A DNA stretch of 64,000 nucleotides. It comes from UBA1794 sp964439955 (GTDB lineage: Bacteria > Bacteroidota > Bacteroidia > Bacteroidales > Bacteroidaceae). Shown piece after piece: positions 57,165 through 64,000 of the stretch. Numbering within the stretch: position 1 is the stretch's first letter; the number at the start of each line of letters is the position of its first letter. Location of the stretch: positions 16,040 to 80,039 of the forward strand of contig CAYTPX010000006.1 of NCBI GenBank assembly GCA_964439955.1. The letters run 5' to 3'. The notes beneath the pieces are model-generated. The model searched no databases and was not told where the DNA came from. It saw nothing but the letters and a program-made list of their open reading frames with translations. The position numbers and the translations under genes were made by a program.

Positions 57165-58031
57165 TTATTCTTGTAGGAAGCGGTGGTAGTCGCGGTAGGC
57201 CTTGGGGGTCGTGCCGGTGGCTTTCTTGAAAAGGCGGTTGAAGTAGGAAGGGTCTTCAATGCCTAATTGGAAAGCGATTTCCTTGATTGCGGTATTGTCC
57301 GTGATTAGTTTCGATTGGGCTTTCTCCATTTTCTTCTCGATGATGTACTGTAGGGGCGTGCAGTTCATCTCTTGGCGGAAGAGGCGTATGAAGTGGCTTT
57401 TGGAGAGGCAGGTCAATCGGGCGAGTTCTTCGGTGCTGGGGCAGAGGCTGGAGTGGTTGCGTATGTAGTGTAGTGCCTTTTCGATGCGTTCGTCACGGGT
57501 TATCCCCTTGAAAGTGGCGTGTTGGAAGAAGCGGGCGAAGAGGCAAAGGACGATGCCCCGTGCTTCCATCTGTACCGGAAGCCCGCGCCGGCGGTTGTCG
57601 AGTATGTTTTGCATCAAGGTGGGTGGGTTGTCGTATGACTTGGGGTCGGCTTCGGGCAGTTCCCTTCCCGGGCAAAGGGCATAGAGCCGTTCGAATAGCC
57701 CACGGTCGCCGGGCAAGGCCCGGGTTTCGGAGGGCAGTTCCCAGTCTTCCAATACGTTGCTTTCATCTTCGTTGTAGATATGTACGTAGAAGTGGCAGAA
57801 TTCGCCTTTGCAGGCGTAGCTATGATGGGTAAAAGCCGGTATGATATAGAGGTATCCTGGCCTCAGGTCGGTTTTTTGCGTCGGGTATTCGATTTGTGCT
57901 TGCCCTTCGCTCACGTAGTAGATGCGGGTGAAAGGGGAGCATACGTTCTTGAAGTTCCAGTCGCTGTGCTGGTATGCCATCCCGATGTGCAGGACTACGG
58001 GATGCAGTTTGTTGAGCAGTTCGTTTTCCAT
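57165..58031 (-). CDS. AraC-family transcriptional regulator
   Basis: The 288-residue protein has a cupin-like N-terminal ligand domain (about 20-160; RIYYVSEGQAQIEYPTQKTD, LRPGYLYIIPAFTHHSYACK) and two helix-turn-helix motifs at the C-terminus (about 185-285; STEELARLTCLSKSHFIRLF, then KEIAFQLGIEDPSYFNRLFK and KATGTTPKAYR). It is divergent from the RND efflux operon and may control it, but AraC proteins of this kind also often regulate sugar genes, so the link is an inference. A promoter with good spacing lies upstream. Confidence 0.9.
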   Translation of the reverse strand: MENELLNKLHPVVLHIGMAYQHSDWNFKNVCSPFTRIYYVSEGQAQIEYPTQKTDLRPGYLYIIPAFTHHSYACKGEFCHFYVHIYNEDESNVLEDWELPSETRALPGDRGLFERLYALCPGRELPEADPKSYDNPPTLMQNILDNRRRGLPVQMEARGIVLCLFARFFQHATFKGITRDERIEKALHYIRNHSSLCPSTEELARLTCLSKSHFIRLFRQEMNCTPLQYIIEKKMEKAQSKLITDNTAIKEIAFQLGIEDPSYFNRLFKKATGTTPKAYRDYHRFLQE

Positions 58032-58080
58032 GCGGGTGGGTGGAAAAAGGGGTGGAGGAAAAAATCCATCATAGTTTGGA

Positions 58081-58111
58081 CAAAAATAGGCATTTGCCTC
58101 CGTAGGGCAAA
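58081..58111 (-). promoter_or_regulatory. Promoter of the AraC-type regulator
   Basis: On the minus strand TTTG at 58111-58108, 19 bases, TATTTTTG at 58088-58081. Leader about 45 bases. Confidence 0.7.
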
Positions 58112-58207
58112 AGCTTCACTGGAGAAAAGAGGGGTTTCCCGGGACACTGGGACTGTCTGCGTTAAGGCATATCGTTGAAAGATAGCTTGGTTATTACGCT
58201 TTTTGGA

Positions 58208-58253
58208 CGGCATCCGCATGTCGCCGCTATTGGGTCGGATGGCATGCGGATGC
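58208..58253. promoter_or_regulatory. 12-bp inverted repeat, candidate regulator site
   Basis: GGCATCCGCATG (58208-58219) and CATGCGGATGCC (58242-58253) are exact reverse complements separated by 22 bases. It lies upstream of both divergent promoters, so it cannot be the terminator of either gene. Confidence 0.5.
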
Positions 58254-58302
58254 CTTTCTCCTTGCAGGGAAACGGGCTTCCCTGTGTGGGGGCTGTTATT
58301 TT

Positions 58303-58317
58303 TGCAATCAGATTGCA
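58303..58317. promoter_or_regulatory. Perfect 15-base palindrome before the RND promoter, candidate operator
   Basis: TGCAATC-A-GATTGCA is a perfect 7-bp dyad ending 12 bases before the RND -7 box. It overlaps the place where the -33 element should be, as operators often do. Confidence 0.55.
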
Positions 58318-58329
58318 GTTGCATTGTCC

Positions 58330-58337
58330 TATTTTTG
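58330..58337 (+). promoter_or_regulatory. -7 box of the RND efflux operon
   Basis: TATTTTTG, 37 bases before the adaptor ATG. The nearest TTG sites (58313, 58302) are not at the standard distance, so the promoter may need an activator. Confidence 0.5.
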
Positions 58338-58374
58338 CGGCATGATTGCCAAACTAAGTAGAAGAAAGACAATT

Positions 58375-59529
58375 ATGAAGAGAGGTGTTTTTATTGCAGG
58401 GGCCGTAGGCTTGCTTTTGTTAGCTTCCTGCCGGAACGGGAATGGAACGCATGAAGCTGCCGATGGAGATCTGCAAATCCACGAGGAGTCCGAAGCTGGT
58501 TCGGACCATGGAGGTGAGATAGAACTCAGCCCGTCGCAGGCCCGGTCGGCGGGTGTCCGCACGGAACGGCTGGAGCGGGGTGCTTTTCATGGAGTAGTGG
58601 CAACGGGCGGGCGGCTTTTGGAGGCGGCTGGCGAAGAACAGGCCGTGGTGGCCGGAAGCCCGGGAGTGGTGTCGTTTGCTTGCCCCATGGCGGAAGGAAT
58701 GCCATTGGCCGCGGGCGCTACGTTGTTCTACCTGTCCGGACGGCATGTGCAGAATGGCGACCCGGTGGAACAAGCCCGCATTGCTTATGAAACGGCGAAG
58801 AAAGAATTTGAACGTTCCCGCGAGTTGGTGAAAGACCAAATCGTCTCGAAGCAGGAGTTCGAGGCCGCCCGGGCAAATTACGAAGCGGCACGCTTGGCGT
58901 ATGAGGCCTTCCCTCAGTCGGAGGAGCGGGGTATCCCAGTCAAGACGCTTGTGGGCGGATACGTTAAGGCGTGTTTGGTGAAGGAAGGCGATTACGTTAC
59001 GGTCGGGCAGCCGCTGGCAAGCATTATCCGTAGCCGCCGCATGCGTCTGCAAGCCGATGTCCCGGAGCGTTATTATGCCCGCTTGGGTGAAATTTCGTCG
59101 GCCACGTTCCGTACTTCTTACAGCGATACGGTCTACGACCTGCGGGAGTTGAACGGGCGTCTGCTGGCCTATGGCAAGTCGCAAAGCGGGGCAGCCCCTT
59201 ATATTCCCGTGACCTTCGAATTCGACCCGCCGGAAGGGCTTGTGCCCGGCGCTTATGCCGAGGTACGTTTGCTGGCCCGGGAGCGGGCGGAGGTGCTGAG
59301 CCTTCCGGTAGAGGCCATTACCGAGGAGCAAGGCGTGCATTTCGTATATGTCCAGGAAGACTCGTTGCACTACCGGAAATGTGCAGTGGAATTGGGTGAT
59401 TCCGATGGCCGGAGGATAGAAATCCGCGGGGGCTTGCATGAAGGCGAACAGGTTGTCGTGCAAGGAGCCATACATGTAAAACTGGCTTCGGCAAGCAACG
59501 TGATTCCTGCACATAACCATGAACACTAA
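58375..59529 (+). CDS. RND efflux periplasmic adaptor lipoprotein (CusB/CzcB-like)
   Basis: The ATG at 58375 gives a lipoprotein signal (MKRGVFIAGAVGLLLLASC, Cys19); 384 residues. The adaptor layout is visible: a lipoyl-like part (VAGSPGVVSFACPMAEGMPL), an alpha hairpin (about 130-190; DPVEQARIAYETAKKEFERS, QIVSKQEFEAARANYEAARL), the second lipoyl half (PVKTLVGGYVKACLVKEGDY), and beta-barrel and proximal domains with LSLPVEAITEEQGVHFVYVQ. Near the N-terminus there is a His/Glu/Asp-containing stretch (ESEAGSDHGGEIELSPSQA), and the chain ends in HNHEH, both compatible with metal binding. It joins the inner-membrane pump and outer-membrane channel of the same operon. Confidence 0.9.
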   Translation: MKRGVFIAGAVGLLLLASCRNGNGTHEAADGDLQIHEESEAGSDHGGEIELSPSQARSAGVRTERLERGAFHGVVATGGRLLEAAGEEQAVVAGSPGVVSFACPMAEGMPLAAGATLFYLSGRHVQNGDPVEQARIAYETAKKEFERSRELVKDQIVSKQEFEAARANYEAARLAYEAFPQSEERGIPVKTLVGGYVKACLVKEGDYVTVGQPLASIIRSRRMRLQADVPERYYARLGEISSATFRTSYSDTVYDLRELNGRLLAYGKSQSGAAPYIPVTFEFDPPEGLVPGAYAEVRLLARERAEVLSLPVEAITEEQGVHFVYVQEDSLHYRKCAVELGDSDGRRIEIRGGLHEGEQVVVQGAIHVKLASASNVIPAHNHEH

Positions 59530-59541
59530 TCCCGGCCTACC

Positions 59542-62500
59542 ATGTTGGACAAAATAATAAAGTTTTCACTCCACAACCGCTTGCTGGTTTTGGTGGCTTC
59601 GGTGCTGCTTGTCGTAGGAGGTGCCTACACGGCTTACCATACGGAGGTCGATGTGTTCCCCGACTTGAATGCCCCGACAGTGGTAGTCATGACCGAAGCA
59701 AACGGGATGGCCTCCGAAGAGGTGGAACAATTGGTCACTTTCCCCATCGAAACTTCCGTGAACGGGGCTACCCATGTGCGCCGTGTACGCTCTTCCTCTA
59801 CGACGGGCTTCTCGGTCGTATGGGTAGAGTTCGATTGGGATACGGACATTTACCTTGCCCGGCAAATCGTTTCCGAGAAATTGGCAACCCTTGGCGACGT
59901 GCTCCCGGAAAGTGCAGGCACTCCGATGCTGGGCCCGCAGTCGTCAATACTGGGTGAAGTGCTCATAGTCGGGCTGACTGCCGACAGTACCTCCATGCTT
60001 GACTTGCGGACGATAGCCGATTGGACAATCCGGCCTCGGCTGTTGTCGACGGGCGGGGTGGCGCAAGTTTCCGTTTTGGGCGGCGATATCAAAGAGTTCC
60101 AAGTGTTGCTCCATCCCGAACGGATGAGGCACTATGGGGTCAGCCTCTCGGAAGTCCTGTCTGCCACGCAAGCGATGAACCAGAATGCAAGCGGTGGTGT
60201 GATTTACGAATACGGGAATGAATACATCGTGCGGGGTGTGGTCGCGAGCGATGCCATTGACGACATAAAACGCGCCGTTGTCCGTTCCGTAGGCGACGGC
60301 AATCCGGTCGTGCTGGCCGACGTGGCTGACGTGCGCATCGGGGCGCAACAGCCCAAGTTGGGGCTGGCTTCCGAGAAAGGGAAGCCGGCCGTGTTGCTTA
60401 CGGTAACGAAGCAACCGGCCACCGGCACGCTTGAATTGACCGAACGGCTGGAAGAATCGTTACGTGACGTGCAGAAAGAGTTGCCAGATGACGTGCGTAT
60501 TTCGACCGACGTATTCCGCCAGTCGCGTTTTATCGACGCTTCTATCAATAATGTGCAAGATTCGCTCTATGAAGGGGCTTTTTTCGTGGTAATTGTGCTA
60601 TTCCTTTTCTTGGCGAACGTGCGCACAACGCTCATTTCCCTCGTCACGCTTCCTATTTCGTTGCTCGCTTCGCTACTTGTGCTGCACTATTTGGGCTTGA
60701 GCATCAATACGATGAGCTTGGGCGGGCTGGCCATTGCCATAGGTTCGCTGGTGGATGATGCCATCGTCGATGTGGAAAATGTCTGGAAACATCTGCGCGA
60801 AAACCACAATCTGCCGGCGGAGCAGCGAAAATCCGTCCGCGAAGTCGTCTTTCATGCTTCCCGTGAGGTACGGATGCCCATACTGAACTCCACGTTCATC
60901 ATCGTGGTCAGTTTCTTCCCCTTGTTCTTCTTGAGCGGGATGGAGGGGCGCATGCTCATTCCCTTAGGCATAGCCTTCATCGTGGCCTTATTTGCTTCCA
61001 CGGTAGTGGCTCTCACGCTTACCCCAGTGCTCTGTAGTTGCCTGCTCGGAAAGCCCATGAAAGACGGGCGTGTCCCTCGGGAAGCTTTCCTTGTGGTATG
61101 GTTGAAGAAGCATTACCGCAAAGCCTTGCTCTTGGCGTTGGAGCACAAAAAGGTGGTGATGGGCAGTATTCTCGCCCTCTTCGCCGTGGCCTTGGGCTTA
61201 TTTTTTACGCTGGGGCGCAGTTTCCTCCCTCCATTCAATGAAGGCTCGTTTACCATCAATGTCAGTTCCTTGCCGGGCATTTCCCTCGAAGAGTCGGACA
61301 AGATAGGCCGGCAGGCGGAGGAATTGTTGCTCACGATACCCGAAATACAGACCGTGGCCCGCAAGACGGGCCGTGCGGAGTTGGATGAACACGCTTTGGG
61401 CGTGAATGTGTCGGAGATAGAAGCCCCCTTCGAACTGCAAGGGCGCTCGCTTGAGGAGTTGAAGAATGAGGTACGCCATAAACTTTCCGCCTTGGCCGGG
61501 GTGAATATAGAGATAGGCCAGCCCATCAGCCACCGTATTGATGCCATGCTGAGCGGTACACGTGCCAGCATAGCCATTAAACTTTTTGGGGATGACTTGA
61601 ACGAGCTGTTTGTTCTCGGCAACCAAATCAAGGAAGCCATACACACGGTGGACGGAATTGCCGACCTCAATGTGGAACAACAGGTGGAGCGTCCGGAGCT
61701 TGCCATTGTCCCCAAGCGGGAAATCTTGGCCAAATACGGCATTACCCTTTCGGATTTCAATACTTTCATCCAAGTAAACTTGGCTGGCGTGGCCGTTTCG
61801 CAGGTTTACGAAGGCCAGAGGAGTTTCAACTTGGTAGTCCGGGCCGACGAGAGCCGGCGGGGCACGATGGAAGCCTTGAAGGATTTGATGGTCGATTGCC
61901 CGGACGGCACGAAAGTGCCTCTTTCCGACGTGGCGGAGCTGCGTTCCACTACCGGGCCGAACACCATCAATAGGGAAAATATACGGCGGAAAATCGTAAT
62001 CTCGGCCAATGCCAGCGGGCGCGACTTGCGCAGCGTGGTAGACGACATACGCGGGCGCATCGAGGCGCAGGTACACTTGCCGGAAGGCTACCATGTAGAA
62101 TACGGGGGGCAGTTCGAGAGCGAGCAAAGCGCTAGCCGCATGCTCATGCTCGCCTCCGTGTTCAGCCTGCTCGTCATATTCCTGCTGTTGTATATGCAGT
62201 TCCGGAATGCGTTGGAGAGTGCCGTCATCCTGCTCAACCTGCCATTGGCCCTCATCGGCGGCGTGTTTGCGCTGGTCTGGACTACGGGCGAGGTCAGCAT
62301 TCCGGCCGTCATCGGCTTTATCTCCCTTTTCGGGATTGCCACGCGCAACGGCATGTTGCTTGTCAACCGCTACAACATGTTGCGTGAAGAGGAACGCCAC
62401 CTTTCCCTACGGGCACGCATAGTCAAGGGTTCGCTGGACCGCTTGAATCCCATACTCATGACGGCTTTGTGCTCGGCGTTGGCACTGATACCGCTGGCCT

Positions 62501-62673
62501 TGCGGGGATCTTTGCCCGGCAATGAGATACAAAGCCCTATGGCCAAGGTCATCTTGGGGGGATTGCTTACCTCCACGTTTCTCAATGCCTTTGTCATCCC
62601 CATCGTGTACGAGGTGCTGAATCGCAAGGACCAAGCCCCCCAACCTTCTCAAAAACAAGCAGACGAACAATGA
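59542..62673 (+). CDS. RND efflux pump, heavy-metal (CusA/CzcA) type
   Basis: The 1043-residue inner-membrane pump has twelve membrane segments in the usual 1+5+1+5 order with two large periplasmic loops. Family marks are NRLLVLVASVLLVVGGAYTA, VDVFPDLNAPTVVVMTEANG, VEQLVTFPIETSVNGATHVR, the fourth membrane segment with acidic proton-relay residues in IAIGSLVDDAIVDVENVW, and GFISLFGIATRNGMLLVNRY. The PDLN...V.V.TEA.G.A.EEVE start is typical of the heavy-metal branch. Which metal is moved cannot be told; single-copper-site residues are not obvious to me. It lies 12 bases after the adaptor gene and overlaps the channel gene by four. Confidence 0.93.
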   Translation: MLDKIIKFSLHNRLLVLVASVLLVVGGAYTAYHTEVDVFPDLNAPTVVVMTEANGMASEEVEQLVTFPIETSVNGATHVRRVRSSSTTGFSVVWVEFDWDTDIYLARQIVSEKLATLGDVLPESAGTPMLGPQSSILGEVLIVGLTADSTSMLDLRTIADWTIRPRLLSTGGVAQVSVLGGDIKEFQVLLHPERMRHYGVSLSEVLSATQAMNQNASGGVIYEYGNEYIVRGVVASDAIDDIKRAVVRSVGDGNPVVLADVADVRIGAQQPKLGLASEKGKPAVLLTVTKQPATGTLELTERLEESLRDVQKELPDDVRISTDVFRQSRFIDASINNVQDSLYEGAFFVVIVLFLFLANVRTTLISLVTLPISLLASLLVLHYLGLSINTMSLGGLAIAIGSLVDDAIVDVENVWKHLRENHNLPAEQRKSVREVVFHASREVRMPILNSTFIIVVSFFPLFFLSGMEGRMLIPLGIAFIVALFASTVVALTLTPVLCSCLLGKPMKDGRVPREAFLVVWLKKHYRKALLLALEHKKVVMGSILALFAVALGLFFTLGRSFLPPFNEGSFTINVSSLPGISLEESDKIGRQAEELLLTIPEIQTVARKTGRAELDEHALGVNVSEIEAPFELQGRSLEELKNEVRHKLSALAGVNIEIGQPISHRIDAMLSGTRASIAIKLFGDDLNELFVLGNQIKEAIHTVDGIADLNVEQQVERPELAIVPKREILAKYGITLSDFNTFIQVNLAGVAVSQVYEGQRSFNLVVRADESRRGTMEALKDLMVDCPDGTKVPLSDVAELRSTTGPNTINRENIRRKIVISANASGRDLRSVVDDIRGRIEAQVHLPEGYHVEYGGQFESEQSASRMLMLASVFSLLVIFLLLYMQFRNALESAVILLNLPLALIGGVFALVWTTGEVSIPAVIGFISLFGIATRNGMLLVNRYNMLREEERHLSLRARIVKGSLDRLNPILMTALCSALALIPLALRGSLPGNEIQSPMAKVILGGLLTSTFLNAFVIPIVYEVLNRKDQAPQPSQKQADEQ

Positions 62674-63845
62674 AGACGAAGAAGTATTGGGCTCTTGTAG
62701 CCCTTGTTGCCGTTTGCCCGCTGCGGGCGCAAGACATCGGCGGCATATTGGAAAGCGTGGAGCGGAACAACAAGGAATTGCAAGCCTTGCAAAAGGCGAA
62801 CGAGGCGGCCTTGCTGGAGGCGAAGTCGGGCAATGCCTTGGAAGACCTTTCCTTGGAGTACAGCCCTTTCTACCAAAAGGGAGTCAGCGGGATGGCCAGC
62901 TCGGAACTGGTCATCACGCAGGGCTTTGATTTCCCGACGCTCTACTCCTCGCGCCGCAAGGCCGGGCAGTTGCAGGAAGAGGCCTTGGGCTTGGAGTACC
63001 GGCTCGCCCGGCGCGACATCCTCCTGCAGGCCGAACTCCTGTGTTTCGACCTCATCCACCTCGGCCGTGCCAAGGCTTTGCTCGACAAGCGCTGCACGAA
63101 TGCCGAAAAACTGCTGGCGCTTTTTGAAAAAAGGCTTGCCGCGGGCGGCGCGACCTTAATCGAGGTGAACAAAATCAAGATGGACAGGATGAACATCGAG
63201 ACGGAGAAAGTGCAGAACGGGATAGCCCGCCAGATGGCACTGCAGGCCCTTGGAGTCCTGAACGGCGATGTCCCTTTCACTTTTGAGGCTGCGGATTACC
63301 CTTCCCTGCCGCAACTGGAGGACTCCGCCGCGCTGGTCAGCCGGATGGTGGCCACGGATTACGGCCTGCTTGCCGCCCGCGCCAATGCCCTCGTGGCCGG
63401 GCAAAACGTCAAAGTGGAGCAGCAGAGTTGGATTCCCAAGTTCGAGGTGGGCTACCGCCGCAATACGGAGACGGGTGAGGCCAGCCACGGATTTCTCGTG
63501 GGGGGTACCATTCCCTTGTTTTCCAGCCGCCACAGGCAGAAGATGGCCCGCGCCCAGCAGGCGGGGGCGCACTTGCAGGAGGAAAATGCCCGGATACAAG
63601 CGGAAAACCAGGCGCGCGGCCTGCTCCGGCAGTTGTATCAGTTGAAGCAAGCCCTTGACGTGTACGATGTGGATTTGCTGGACAATACGCTTGAAATACT
63701 CCGGAAGGCCGTGGAAAATGGGGAACTTTCCTTGATAGACTACTATGTGGAAGCCGATGCCATTTATGCCAACCTGCAAGCTTATTTGAGCCTCGAGCGC
63801 CAATACCAAGGTACGCTGGCCGAAATCTTTAAGGGCGAACTCTGA
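62670..63845 (+). CDS. TolC-family outer-membrane efflux channel
   Basis: The 391-residue protein starts with a signal peptide (MKTKKYWALVALVAVCPLRA) and Gln. It is mostly long helices in two similar halves (SVERNNKELQALQKANEAAL, RNTETGEASHGFLVGGTIPL, RARQQAGAH-like AQQAGAHLQEENARIQAENQ), as in TolC/CusC; it is shorter than many members (about 420-480), as is usual for this operon type. SGMASSELVITQGFDFPTLY marks the first barrel strand region. The ATG overlaps the pump stop codon (ATGA). A terminator follows, so the operon ends here. Confidence 0.9.
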   Translation: MKTKKYWALVALVAVCPLRAQDIGGILESVERNNKELQALQKANEAALLEAKSGNALEDLSLEYSPFYQKGVSGMASSELVITQGFDFPTLYSSRRKAGQLQEEALGLEYRLARRDILLQAELLCFDLIHLGRAKALLDKRCTNAEKLLALFEKRLAAGGATLIEVNKIKMDRMNIETEKVQNGIARQMALQALGVLNGDVPFTFEAADYPSLPQLEDSAALVSRMVATDYGLLAARANALVAGQNVKVEQQSWIPKFEVGYRRNTETGEASHGFLVGGTIPLFSSRHRQKMARAQQAGAHLQEENARIQAENQARGLLRQLYQLKQALDVYDVDLLDNTLEILRKAVENGELSLIDYYVEADAIYANLQAYLSLERQYQGTLAEIFKGEL

Positions 63846-63865
63846 AGCGCGTATCCCTTGTTCTC

Positions 63866-63905
63866 TAGCCGGGGAAAGGCCAGACGGCCTTTTCCCGGCT
63901 GTTTT
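63866..63905 (+). terminator. Terminator of the RND efflux operon
   Basis: A 15-bp stem with one G-T pair (AGCCGGGGAAAGGCC at 63866, GGCCTTTTCCCGGCT at 63885) and a four-base loop is followed by GTTTTTG. Confidence 0.85.
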
Positions 63906-64000
63906 TGTATTTTTAAGCCCTTGGGAAGCCTTGGGGAGTGTTTCTCTTTTATTACTGTCCGATAAAATTTTTCAAGGCTTTAAAATTAGGGCTGACTTCA

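Larger units (their letters stand above)
58032..58374. other. Divergent regulatory region between AraC gene and RND operon
   Basis: No gene is supported. It holds the AraC promoter (58111-58081), a 12-bp inverted repeat (58208-58253), a 15-base palindrome (58303-58317) and the RND -7 box (58330-58337). Confidence 0.65.

Noticed and set aside
1..64000. tRNA, rRNA, insertion sequence, prophage or integrative element
   Set aside because: I looked for conserved rRNA stretches, cloverleaf ends, transposase motifs and integrase genes and found none; gene content is housekeeping or envelope-related throughout.

Overview
The window is a GC-rich (roughly 55-60% by eye) chromosomal segment of a Bacteroidales bacterium. 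The evidence is: promoters of the Bacteroidetes type (TTG, 19-21 bases, TAnnTTTG) before many genes; almost no Shine-Dalgarno sequences; C-terminal tails of the type IX secretion kind; families typical of the order (DUF4834, DUF4491, a TGS-domain nucleoside kinase, a zinc-ligand-poor sirtuin, RibBA, large PurL); and exported proteins that nearly all have Gln at the predicted mature N-terminus. I cannot place it to genus. No rRNA, tRNA, insertion sequence, phage gene or CRISPR array was seen.

Layout. 1-12.8 kb: the end of a DUF4369-type lipoprotein gene, pnp, an Omp85-like barrel, purL, uvrA and mltG. 13-20 kb: an AT-richer small barrel protein, an LptF/LptG permease overlapping ribBA, an aminotransferase, an acidic small protein and aroC. 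20-25.7 kb: two secreted proteins (one with a type IX tail, one a GH43-type glycosidase) and a reductase/PAP2 pair of lipid type. 26-33.6 kb: rnr, a flavin-binding split-barrel protein, a glycine-zipper lipoprotein, trxA and dnaE. 33.8-37.3 kb: phospholipid genes psd and pssA, DUF4834, folB, a DUF59 protein and an LpxH-like hydrolase. 37.4-42.6 kb, minus strand: sufE, glutaminyl cyclase, LD-carboxypeptidase, DUF4491, an Lrp regulator, then two FKBP isomerases. 42.7-48.9 kb: sirtuin and nucleoside kinase (overlapping), ROK glucokinase, a flavodoxin/ferredoxin protein, aroK with a coupled small basic protein, and RNase HI. 48.9-57 kb: DUF3108 protein, Ig-like lipoprotein, dapB, a CotH/ricin-lectin secreted protein, cysS and a thioesterase. 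57-64 kb: an AraC-type regulator divergent from a three-gene heavy-metal-type RND efflux operon.

The most striking structure is not a gene. At 17 loci, about one per 4 kb, there are short arrays with an exact 22-base period, about 55 units in all. Each unit is a GC-rich core of about 10 bases (for example GCCTTGGCGC, GTGCCGGCGC, GCGCAAGCAC) followed by a 12-base, near-palindromic spacer of the form TTTTCCGGGAAA. Spacers are constant and cores vary, but cores are built from a small set of half-blocks, and neighbouring cores are often reverse complements, so the RNA would fold into 9-10 bp hairpins. Most arrays lie between genes, often starting right after a stop codon. At least four run into coding sequence: the uvrA linker, the RNase HI linker (exactly 66 bases, three units, frame kept), the N-terminus of the DUF3108 protein and the C-terminal tail of the PAP2 protein. 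I do not recognise this family, and it is my candidate for an undescribed element.

Functionally the region is mainly housekeeping metabolism (purines, riboflavin, shikimate, lysine, folate, phospholipids) plus envelope biogenesis (Lpt permease, Omp85 protein, MltG, LpxH, FKBPs, glutaminyl cyclase). The secreted proteins and the efflux operon are the accessory parts.
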